From Blattamonas nauphoetae (lineage: Eukaryota > Preaxostyla > Oxymonadida): DNA of 64,000 nucleotides. Location: the NCBI GenBank assembly GCA_033064195.1, contig JARBJD010000307.1, positions 1 through 64,000 on the forward strand, read 5' to 3'. The notes under the pieces are model-generated. The model was not told the origin of the DNA, did no database searches, and worked only from the letters and a program-made list of their open reading frames with translations. Made by a program: the position numbers and the translations under genes. Shown here piece after piece: positions 52,401 through 62,639 of the stretch. Within the stretch, counting starts at the first letter, position 1. Every line of letters starts with the position of its first letter.

Positions 52401-52443
52401 GTTTTACCTCACGGAATACATCTTGGAGAAAAAAAGGTATCAC
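49430..52443 (-). pseudogene. LRR-PP2C protein phosphatase gene, in several frames
   Basis: Minus strand, in order: leucine-rich repeats (LISLSFRHNLLTTIPSSF, YSLSMAGNKLTTIP, IDLSHNRLTSIPKCIL, YTDLSHNRLASIRLG; about 52,400-52,070); a Ser/Pro-rich linker; acidic repeats (DDPYEMGNDAVHE, DNPYVMEEDVVEE, DDPHSMVEEIVKE; about 50,920-50,680); then a PP2C domain with NGERQTMEDAELL, FVTNVGDCRAVLVS, LTIDHKP, RINVVLAIARAMVNFD and EDVAIVLACDGVFDSL, ending at 49,430. LRR plus PP2C recalls PHLPP and fungal adenylyl cyclase architecture. At least four frame changes (for example near 52,262, and at a GAAAAAGGG run near 49,685) mean a pseudogene or uncorrected indels. The MED and CDG metal ligands remain. Confidence 0.7.
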
Positions 52444-53589
52444 TGTGGAGATCTAAGGAAGAGAAGGAGCTTCTGAGTCGTAAGAGCCATCCACGACTTG
52501 ATCATGGAAAAGAGAAAACCATGTGGACGATGTTATGAGCAAAATCAATCGGATGCATCTTCTAAACAATGTCCTGATGTTGTTTCCATGAGCCTCTGGA
52601 CTACATAATGAACCAATTCATGCAAGCAGAGTCTATAGTACAATGGTGTTTTTCTCGACTGTCAATAGTTCAGTGAGCTTCTGGCCAGCTGGAATCGATA
52701 TGAAGAAGTTAATGGCAGAATTGTGATAGATGCATTCAGGAGTTTGCAGTGTTTTCATTTGGAATGATGAGTGTGTTCAGAATCGTTTCCAATGTGTCGA
52801 GATGACAAAGGAGGGAAATCACTCTTCTGAGGCTGGAATTAACTATAAGTGAGGGGATTCATACGAGCAGATGATGAGATCGTTGTCAATCAATTCGTTC
52901 GCCGACAATGAGTGTAGCTTCGTCGTGAGACTGCTGGTTGGAGGTGTGATCAAGTAAATCATTTCAAATATTTGGAGGTCAGGTGGACGAACGTGTTGAT
53001 CAGTTGGACAGATTAACCGTGGCCTGCATGTGTGAACGAACCATTCCGAAAGCTCGACACTGAAATGTCTCCTGGTGAAGAGAGAATCTCATAAATACCT
53101 CCTCAAATCGTCATATGAAGGCAGTCTTACATGGACTCCAGTCATTGGCGGAGTTAAACTGAAGATGATGGATGAAAATACCGATGGATAAAACGATGAG
53201 TGAAACGCGAGAAGAATAAACGAGAGAACGATTATTTGAACCTACATACATCATTCAACTAACAGGATGTTTCATTTCAATGATGAATACTGACTTCAGT
53301 TGTAGTGTTTGGTTTGGAAATGAACAAAAAATACAGGTGAGAATCCTGACCAGGTATCGCAACGTGAAGGGACAATTTCCTCCCAAGTGAGATAATGCAT
53401 GTGCTATAGAGTCCATTTCTCCGAACATATCATCACAGGATCTAATGATTTTAGCACTATGCTCGATCTCATCAGGCTTGCTTTTCTCTCCCTGTCTGAA
53501 CTTGATTTCTTTGCTTTTGTGTCGTTTTTGGTAACTTCATTTCACCCATTTGCGGATTCAAATGATTTCTGAGACAGCTGAAAGAATAC
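52444..53589. other. 1.1-kb spacer, nothing recognised
   Basis: No frame of meaningful length and no clear repeat. It is moderately AT-rich. It may include the upstream region of the LRR-PP2C gene, which starts at its left edge and is transcribed leftward. Confidence 0.3.
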
Positions 53590-53943
53590 AGGGTGATTCA
53601 GAAGTAATGGTCTTTCATGGGGCGGATCAACTACGGACGAAAATCCATATGAAGCATCAATAATCATTCGCATCTTCGTACGGCTTAGGCTTTTTGTTTT
53701 TAATCATTTCATGTCTACCAGGTTGATTATCAGTCCGTGGAAGCAGTAAAACAGAGAAAAATCTTTTCGGTCCACCTCCTTTTCTCTGTCAGCTGAACAT
53801 AATTATCAACCTGGTAGACATGAAATGATTAAAAACAAAAAGCCTAAGCCGTACGAAGATGAGAAAGATTCTTGGTGCTTCATATGGATTTTCGTCCGAA
53901 GTTGATCGGCCCCATGAAAGACCATTACTTCTGAATCACCCTG
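53590..53943. mobile_element. fold-back MITE, Tc1/mariner-type, TA target duplication
   Basis: Starts CAGGGTGATTCAGAAGTAAT and ends with its inverse, with TA on both sides (53,588-53,589 and 53,944-53,945). Arms of about 155 bp pair almost perfectly (TTTTTAATCATTTCATGTCT and its inverse near 53,820), leaving a small central loop. It is a sister of the element at 7,823-8,177, with related tips (CAGGGTG..TCAGAAGTA) but a different interior. Confidence 0.75.
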
Positions 53944-53999
53944 TAGGATCAGTTGAAGGGTTTGATCATACCATCAACAGAACGATGGGTTGAATTTTT

Positions 54000-54400
54000 A
54001 AAAGCGACCAGAATTATGACAATTCGAATTTCTTCATTCTATCTTCAAACCAGCGACCACTTTCTCAACCGAGCGGCCATTTTGGAGCAGCCTGTCTATG
54101 AGAGTCAAGCTGAGACTCTTGATCTTCCTGAGGGTTCTCCTCGTTGCTTTCACCAGTGTCGGGCATGCCCGGTGTTTCCTCAAGTTCCACACTGCTGTTG
54201 TGTTGTCTGAACGCAGCGCAATCGAAGAGAGGTGATTGAGGTGAAGGAGAGGGCTTGCTTTGATACAAGCGTGATGTATTGCCATTGTCTCCTTCCAATT
54301 GGAGGTTTGCTTTGCTTCGTTCTCCGTCCACGAACCGCTGAAGAGTGTTTGATCCGAATTGATCTGGAGAACCGCCCCCCAAGTAGTATAGAAGACGGAT
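54000..54400 (-). mobile_element. retroelement RNase H remnant
   Basis: Minus-strand reading gives the typical RNase H order of reverse-transcribing elements: YTTWGAVLQI, TLFSGSWTENEAKQTSNWKE, MAIHHAC, IALRSDNTTAVWNLRKH. The SNWKE and RSDNTTAV signatures fit DIRS- or Ty3-like elements of protists. No reverse transcriptase, integrase or terminal repeats are visible nearby. It is a broken, isolated and probably old fossil. Confidence 0.6.
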
Positions 54401-54594
54401 ACCGATACATACCTACTTCGCCAATAGCACGGAATAAATCACTTTTGACCTCAAAAACACACATTTGTCGACTCTTCGATTTTGATGAATTTTTGACTGA
54501 ATTCTTACATTTTTCGATCAAATATACTCCAAAAATGATTGGAAGTCGATTCATTGACAAATCAATCGGCACAATCATTTGGTGTTTGTTTCAT

Positions 54595-55005
54595 AATGCA
54601 ATTGGTGTCAACATGTCAATGGGAAATTCATGGATTTTATTTTGTTTACAAATCCACAGGTCCACGGGTCCACAAGTCCACAAAGTCCACCGACTACTTA
54701 GGAAGTATGCCGGAGACTTGTACAAGAACTATTCTTCATGCTCACAGCTGGCATATTACATAAATCAGTTTTGTTTATGTGGACTTTTCAGTATTGATGC
54801 TACAATTGTCTTCATACTATAAAGTGACAGTTGACAAAGATGATAAAAATGAGATTAGTTAGAGCATAGGATGTTATATATTTGTTCAATGTGCAATGTG
54901 CAATGTGGACCTGTGGACCTGTGGACCTGTGGACCTGTGGACCCGTGGATTTATAAACAAAATAAATTCTCCCATTTTTCCATTGACACGTTGACACTAA
55001 TCACA
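54595..55005. repeat. fold-back repeat with tandem GTGGACCT core
   Basis: The left arm (about 54,595-54,700: GGTGTCAACATGTCAATGG, TTTATTTTGTTTACAAATCC, then GTCCAC repeats) is the inverse of the right arm (about 54,905-55,005: four GTGGACCT units, ATAAACAAAATAAA, CCATTGACACGTTGACAC). About 200 bp lie between. It has no coding capacity. It is either a small inverted-repeat transposon or two solo copies. GGTCCAC also occurs at 55,061. Confidence 0.5.
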
Positions 55006-55319
55006 CTATTGAACTGGCATCATTTCCATATGCCGATTGATGTGTCATTGGATCGACAGGTCCACAACGTCTCTAAGGAGCCTAAGCTTCGCGAAGTCCA
55101 CGGCGCAGGAGCATGCTCAGAATGCACCAGAATTACGTGCACTACCTCCCCATGCATCGGGACCATCCGTGGATTGTTTTGGTCAAATTTGATTTTTTCA
55201 CTTTTTTTCACTCTTATTTATGATAATTAAAAAATGAATTTTTTAAAGTTAACCTTAATTTTTGCGACCATCCAAAATTGTTCTGACAAGGCTAATATCA
55301 GTCTAAAGAGTTTAAATAT

Positions 55320-55650
55320 GATGTGTTTCGTGTGATCTGAGAAGTATTTCTGAAGTTATGGGTAGTCTCAAAATTAACGCTGATTTATTTTTTATCGTTT
55401 TTTTTAATGTGTACATGAAGAGGAGATCCAGACAAAGTTCGAAAAATACAAATGTGAGCTTTGACCACACAAACCTCTTCCAAGGTCAATCCCGATCTGC
55501 TGAGTTCATTTCTGATGTTTTCAGAGTGATCTGAGCAGTAGTTCCTGAGATATGGGTGATCCAAAAATAAACGTTAAACTTTTTTAACTTTCTGATTTTT
55601 TAATCTGTATATGAAGAGGAGTTGTTGGCCAAGTTCAAGTATTGAGCCCT
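55320..55650. repeat. two direct copies of a roughly 180-bp unit resembling Polinton spacer
   Basis: GTGATCTGAGAAGTATTTCT (55,333) and GTGATCTGAGCAGTAGTTCC (55,528) begin two similar units. Each continues with TATGGGT(A/G), then an AACG-TTTATTTTT-like box, then GT(A/T)CATGAAGAGGAG. The box resembles Polinton gene-start boxes just downstream (55,972-56,012), so these may be worn Polinton spacer sequence. The following 300 bp (55,650-55,960) show nothing recognisable. Confidence 0.4.
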
Positions 55651-56013
55651 CGACGTAATGTTCCAAGATACTCAGGCAAAATGGTGCCCTGGTGACTGAT
55701 GCGCAGAACGAATTGGAGGTTGGATTGGAGACGGATGATCGAAAGATTGTCCCCGGGGTTCATGTTGGCAGCACTTAGATGTGCCCGTAAATCATGCCCA
55801 CCCAAGACTTAACCCTTCAAGGACTTCGCCAGCAGCAGTCATTTAGAAGGATCGCGATAGAACGATCCCCAAAGGAGTATCGGGGTGTGTATAGGAAGCT
55901 CGTACGAACGTGGGAAGGCTCTTCTCTTCGGTTATTTTTGTCCTGTTTGATTTGCAGACTTCAATAATAATCGTTAAACTTTTTTTATTTTTCCATTTTT
56001 TAATTTATAATAA

Positions 56014-56598
56014 ATGACAAACCAACTCACACCAAGCAAACTGAACAGCATGTTAAGTAATGAACAATTAATCCTTGTTCCCGAACCAGTTCTGACTCGT
56101 CGTGGAACATCTTCTCTCTCTCATGGAACTTTTGAATATGCTACTGAAGATAAACCAGAGGAGGTGTTTCGAGTCTATGTTTCATCATTCATCAGAGGGA
56201 CAAGACCACATCTGGATCCAAGCCGGTATCATCGATTTGATGACTATTGCACAAAAGAAAAATTCATTGAATCCCTTCACAGTGAGAATTGTGAACTTGT
56301 TGGTGAATACAAAACTTCAGAATCAGTGGTAAGATATCTGCATGAAGGAGTTGAATGGAAAATAAAACCAGCTCACTGGATGAAAGGAGTTCGAACACAT
56401 GAGAAGAGTCGGAAGCATTACACTCAATCATTTGTTGAAAACGAATTGAGAAAGCATAATTGTGAGCTCGTTGGTGAGTACAAGAGAGTTCTGGTTCCTT
56501 TTCAATATCGAGTGATTGGAGATGATAAAATATTCAAAATTAGACTTGATGAATGGTTTAGAGCAAAAACAAAGCCACATTTAAGAAAACAAAAATAA
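56014..56598 (+). CDS. Polinton 3 small protein with NCELVGEY repeats (194 residues)
   Basis: Open frame with a longer head than the Polinton 1 homologue (TNQLTPSKLNSMLSNEQLIL), a divergent first unit (FRVYVSSFIRGTRPHLD), then two clear units: NCELVGEYKTSESVVRYLHE with GVEWKIKPAHWMKGVRTH, and NCELVGEYKRVLVPFQYRVI with FKIRLDEWFRAKTKPHLRK. The linker KHYTQSFVENELRKH is kept. Preceded by the two-part AT-rich box. Probably a DNA- or protein-binding factor tied to replication, by position only. Confidence 0.6.
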   Translation: MTNQLTPSKLNSMLSNEQLILVPEPVLTRRGTSSLSHGTFEYATEDKPEEVFRVYVSSFIRGTRPHLDPSRYHRFDDYCTKEKFIESLHSENCELVGEYKTSESVVRYLHEGVEWKIKPAHWMKGVRTHEKSRKHYTQSFVENELRKHNCELVGEYKRVLVPFQYRVIGDDKIFKIRLDEWFRAKTKPHLRKQK

Positions 56599-56642
56599 AC
56601 GCAGAACTTTTTTTATTTTTCAACTTTTTAATTTGAATAAAA

Positions 56643-59600
56643 ATGGAGACTCCACTTCAATTTGTCACGAAAAGCATTTGAAAAATCCAACAATTGTTTC
56701 TCAACACCACCTTTGAATTCAAGGATAAATATGGCCAAGATCGTCAGTATGATCCGAACAGCAGAAACTATCAACATCAGAACTCATATCTCGCGTCTAT
56801 GCTTCGGAATCCAGAAGTCGGATATCTAGAGTCATCTCCTGACGATAATATTTCAACATTTCTTACCAAAATTGAAAACCAACAACTGATGGCGTCTGAA
56901 GATCAGCACGAACAAAAAAGGATTGATGAAGAAATGAAAGCAAGCATCCAAAATATGAAAACAAATCCAAGAGTGAACGAAAATGAATTGAAAAAACAAG
57001 TGTTCAAGATCACGAGGAAACTAAAGTCGATTGAAGAGAAATTAATGGATCATTGGATGAAGAATCTTTTGATCATTCAGAAGAAAAATGAACAGATGGA
57101 ATCAAGAAAAGTGAAGGAATTTGATGGTTTTGATCAATGCATCTTACTCGCTGAGCCACGAGACAAACTTGCATTCAATGAGTGTCTGACAAATGCACGA
57201 AAGAAGTTCAAGAAAAATGATGTCGAGAAGGTTGAAGACAATGGAAAACCATATCAGTTGTACTTCCACAATCATCTCAAGAACGTTGAGGAAATCACAA
57301 CATTCATCAAGGCAGTGTATGAAAAAGAGAAGGATCATCCGTTCAAGATCAGCATCGACTTCGGTAAGATCGTAGAAAGAAAAGATAAAGATGAGACTAC
57401 ATACAAGGATTTCAGACCAGAATTGGAGAACACATCAAAGAGTTTCCCAACTGTGATAGGAAATGACACAGACATCAATGAATATTCAAAATATGGAATC
57501 AATCTCATCAAAGAATCACAGGAGAGAACACTGATGGATACAAAGACAATGTTCATTGCATTCCACTCCATTCTAGTTGCAGTGTACAGATTCCCAGTCG
57601 CAGGAAAAGCGAATGCAATTCTCACAATCCACATGAAGACACGAAATATCAAAGACGTTGATTCACCACATAATATTTGTTTCTTTCAAGCAGTTTCTCA
57701 CAAAACACTTCCAGATACTCCAGAGAGGAAAATTCCACCGAATACCAGAAATTCTGAAGCACATCGACTGTTTGCCATCTGCAAGAATCTCTCACATCCA
57801 AAACCACATCAATTAACACCATATCTTCAACAATTTCCTGGATTTGATATTGCCTCAGATATGGAAGAAATAATGAAACTACTAAACATCACGGTTCATA
57901 TTTATGAATACGATGAAGATAAGAAACGATACTTCCTGAGTCAATCGTATGTCAATGAAAATGATGATGCTCTGGTTGTCCCTATTCTCATGGTACCTCT
58001 CACTGCGACTCTTGTTCATGGAATGTTTATTTCTGATCCTGAGAAACTCACTGGATACAAACTCTGTCCATATTGTCAATCAAGAGGATTCCAAGTGAGG
58101 AATAAAAACTACAGCAGAGATTTTGAGAAGCACTTGCTGAGTGTAAAGAAATAGATGGAAAACATGTGAACAAGATCTCTCTTGATAAAACACCAAGACC
58201 ATACGTTCCACACATCCTCAACAACAGAACGAGTGAATTTCTGATGGCACACAAGAGACAAGACGAATTCAAACCAACACAATACTACATCACGTACGAT
58301 TTCGAAACCATGGAAGATCTCATTCTTGACAACTTGTTCTCGGATGACAATACACAATTGATCTCACACTTGAAACCTCTCTCCGTTGCATCAGCAATTA
58401 AAACAAAATCAGGAGTGAAGTCAATCTATTTTGATCTTCGAGATGGAAAGGACTTCGTGAAGCAATGGATCGGAGAACTCTTCAAATATGCTGAGACAGT
58501 TCGAGAGAACAACCAATATGAAGATCCAGAAATTCCCTCACAAAATGAAGTCAGTGTGATTGGATTCAACAGTTCCAGATTCGACATCAATCTTATCTTT
58601 CGTGATCTCGTTGACAAGGATTGGAAAGTGGTGAGCTTCCTTGGATCTACAACAAAGTACAAACAAGTTTTGATCAGACACGAAAAAACACAACTGGTGC
58701 TCCGCTTTATTGACATGATGTCATACACAGGACCAATGACGTTGGAAAATGCAGTCAAAGCCTTTGGAGGAAACACAACACTCCAGAAATCATTCTTTGC
58801 TTACGAATCATTTGATTCATCAGACTACGATACGGTGCTAAGCAAACAAGAACCTTTCTCCAAATATGAATTCTATTCCAGTCTGAACAACAGTGAAATG
58901 TCCGACACTGATTACCAACTTTACCTCGACGATTAGAACAAACAAGGATTCAAAAACAGGTGGGACTATCTCAAATTCTACAACATCAGAGACGTTGAAT
59001 GTATGATTGCACCATTGGATAATCTCATTGCTCTGAACTTCCAATACAAAGTGGATATGTTGCACAATCTCTCACTGTCATCAAACGCTTCAGCAATCAA
59101 GTATACATGTGCCTACAAGGACTTTGATATTGATGCTGACTACAACGAATGTGACGATTCTGGACCAATCAAGATCACCAAACAATACTGGAAATACAAA
59201 GTGGAAGGATACAGGTACCAAGACCAGAAAGCTCATCGCAATACTACCAACAATGTCAATAAAGCAGACTACGACTGGTTTGTTCAACAGTGCAAGAGAG
59301 TGTGCTATATCTGTAAATGTCATTTCTCACAAGCCGTACGACCAACATTGGATAGAATCGACAATTCGAAAGGACATTCTAAAGAGAACGTCAAGATCTG
59401 TTGTGAGTACTGCAACACTTACAAGTCAGACCATGATGAACATCTCACACGATTGAGAATTCAACTGAAGAAGGACTGCATCTGGAAATCATTGCCGATG
59501 ACTCTGACACATGAGCAATCATATCACAAGTTAAGAGCAGCAGTGACTGGTGGACTATCGAATGTTCAGCATCGACAGAACATCAAAGACAAAACACCAA

Positions 59601-61024
59601 TCAATCACTTCAAGTATGAAGACGGAAAGGTCATTTCCAAGGACACAGAACATAAAATGACTCCTGTCTGTGGTGTTGATTTCAATTCACTTTATCCAAG
59701 TGCTTTCTCATCAATCAAGAACAAGTACAATCCATGCACAAAACACAGAATGTATATGCCAGGAAGATGTTTGTACACAGCAACAGGAGATAAAGAATGT
59801 CGAAAGATTATTGATGACAAGAATCAGAAGACATTGTTCGTTGCAGAACTGAAAGGACACATCGATGAGAAATACATCTATGATTTCATTACCTTCCCAC
59901 CAATCTTCAGAAACAACGTGGTCAATACGACAGAAGAAAACATTGGAGAGAAGACCTATTCGTTGATGAAGAAACATGGATTGAAGACTGATGACAAACA
60001 AAGAAAGCTGACCCAACTCTTGAGCACACACGATCAGTATATGTTCTTTTCGACATACTATCTGTGGTTCCTCATCGACTACTGCCACTTCATCGTAGAC
60101 GACATCAAGAGTGTGATGGTATTCTCGAGACATGCTGGATTTGAACCATTTGTGACTTCGTTCATGAATGACAGAATAGGATCAATGAAAGTTGGAAACA
60201 AAGGAAAGGAACAATTCTGTAAGACAAACCTCAATGGAAGTTACGGATATGATGGAATGAACACTGAGAAGTACAACTCAATCACAATCTGCAATGAGAA
60301 GAGAACATACTTGAAACAAATGATGAAAGGATTTGTAGCGACAAGAGAGATCAATGAGGACAACTACATCGTGATTGAAGACAGAGAGAAAGCATCATGC
60401 AAGACATGTCTTCAAGAAGCAGTATTCACACTCGACAATGCCAAGTTCTGGTATCTGAATTTCATCTACAACTTCATGTACAAGTGTCTAGATATGAACA
60501 AGATTCACTTCTGTGAGGGAGATACTGACTCTGCTTATTGGGCGATTAGTGGAGATCCGAATGCTGGTATTCATCAACAATTTGAACACGTGATTGCTGA
60601 CAAAGAATTCTATGATGCACACAAATATGAATGGTTTCCCAATCCTGAAAAGGGAGTTGATGATGAGAAGAAACTGTTGGGATTAGCAATTGAGAAGGAA
60701 GGTGAACAGATGATCTGTCTTGCTCCAAAGTGTTACTCTCTCGATGAAAAATGTAAGATCAAAGGAGTGTCATTAAAGAAAACAAAGCTCACGAGTGACG
60801 ATTATGTGAAGTGCCTCAATGGAGAGAAAACCGTGACCACAACATTGAACTTTCCAACGAGAAGAGTTCACTCTGACGATGACTCCAATGGATTTGAGAT
60901 AGCCAAAATACAACAGCAGAAACTCAGTCTCAATGAAATTCATCTGAAGGCAATCGTACTTGAAAACGAATCATGTCCTCCATTCATCAGTGGACTGAAA
61001 GCAACTGATTATCTAATCGAATAA
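56643..61024 (+). pseudogene. Polinton 3 DNA polymerase B (broken)
   Basis: About full length for this family. It contains the OTU-like segment (HNICFFQAVSHK...LVHGMFIS), CPYC zinc-finger-like motif, exonuclease YDFETME and NSSRFD, HNH-like insertion (CYIC, TLDRIDNSKGHSKENV, CCEYCN), palm DFNSLYPS, KTNLNGSYGYDG and GDTDSAYW. All accessory domains of the Polinton 1 polymerase are therefore present here too, which shows they are family features. The gene is not a single open frame. Confidence 0.78.
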
Positions 61025-61047
61025 ACACAAACTTTATTTTTGTATAA

Positions 61048-62472
61048 ATGACTAGACCGTTTTTGAATTCAACACAAATTGATCGAATAGTGAAGAACCT
61101 CCTGGACAACACGTTCCATTCCAAGACAAAAATATACACAGTCACACTTACGTTTTCCCAGATTTTACCAACCTATCATGTCAATGATTCAAATGGACAA
61201 TACGACGCAAATGATGAGACATACTTCAATGATTGGCTGAATGGAGAATTACCTCCTGATTTTACACATTGCTGATGGAAAAATTGTAGTTCAAAGATTT
61301 GTGAAACAATTCACCGGATGGATCCTTAGTAACATCACTGCAAGACAAGCGTACAGAGCATATCAACGATATTTTCAGGAAGCACAGAATAGTCATTTTA
61401 ATCAACCACCAGCAATCGTCATTCCAACACAACTTCCCCAACCAATTGCTATTGAAACACCTGAATCTCCAATCATTCCTGGACAGAAGAGAAACCCGAC
61501 ATCAATTGGTTCAGACTATGAATTCCCAATGAAAGAGAGGAGGTTTGAAGATGATGATCTACTGATCTCCAAGTCACCTGATCCACCAACAATTGTGAAG
61601 ATTGCCAGAAGCGTCATACCCTCAGTCAGAGAGATCAACAAGGTCGAACCAACGACAAGGCAAGTACTGGGAATGTTGGAACAAGTGAAAGGCTATTTTG
61701 ATCATCAACAGAAGGACAATTCAGAGGAGGAACAAATAAAAGCCGAGCATTCAATGTTGGACAATCAACATAAAATGGAACAATTCATTGACAAACAGAC
61801 TGTTGAATCAAAGAAACTGAATCGAAATATGTTTATTCTCTCACACGTCAGCAGAACTCTCGGAAATGATGAAACTGAGTTCATTTTAGCACATCCCAAA
61901 CAAATCCCATTTGGTGGAAGATCATTTCAGGAATGGTACGATGATTATGTTCACCGATGGGACACTGCACATCCGAGGAAAATCCAGTGGGAAAAGGAGG
62001 TGGTGCATTGATGATTGATCAACCAAAAATACAAACAGTTGTGACAAAATACAATATCCTTTCGATCAAAGATACAATTATGTCCAAAGACATCACTGGA
62101 GATCCACAGAAAGACATCAGACAAAAGGTTCCTCAGAATTGTGACAGACCGTACTTCTCTCCCAAGTTTAGATCATGGGAAATTGATCTTGTATTTATCC
62201 AATCACCAACGTCGAAAACAGTTCTTCAGATTTACCTTTTCGCCATTAACATCAACACCAAATACCTTATAGTGATTCCTGTTCTGGATAAATCATGGAG
62301 CAAAGTCAAGACTGCAATCAATGACCTGATAAATCATCGTGGAGTTCATGTCAACAACATTCGAGGGATGGAGGAAGCAGCATGGACAAGTGGAGAAGCA
62401 TCAACGTATTTCAAGCAACAGAGAGTCAGTACATACCATGTGGATCCAACCCGACCACATGGCAAATCATAA
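61048..62472 (+). pseudogene. Polinton 3 integrase, partial
   Basis: It starts MTRPFLNSTQIDRIVKNLLD and follows the Polinton 1 plan through the linker (PQPIAIETPESPIIPGQ) into the DDE core (SWEIDLVFIQ; AAWTSGEA). The C-terminal part of the core and the tail are not recognisable. Broken and incomplete. Confidence 0.68.
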
Positions 62473-62639
62473 CAGGCCAACAAATCAGGTACGAAAAAGC
62501 CACAAATCACTGAAAAGAGATCAAGAAAAAGCTTTCACAATTATCAACTTCTGAACCTTTTTCAAATTGAAAAGGATCTTTTACAATTCATTTTGTATGA
62601 ATATCTGAAATGGACAAATGCGAAATTGAAGAAGATGAA

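Larger units (their letters stand above)
55960..62472 (+). mobile_element. Polinton 3 fragment (small gene, PolB, integrase), broken
   Basis: Gene order small repeat protein, PolB, integrase, in the same orientation as Polinton 2. Neither terminal repeats nor ATPase/capsid genes are present, so only about a third of the element survives. Coding sequence is very close to Polinton 1 in long stretches of PolB. I count about half a dozen breaks. Recognisable sequence ends near 62,470, just before a pogo-like transposase remnant, and begins about 55,960. Confidence 0.82.
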
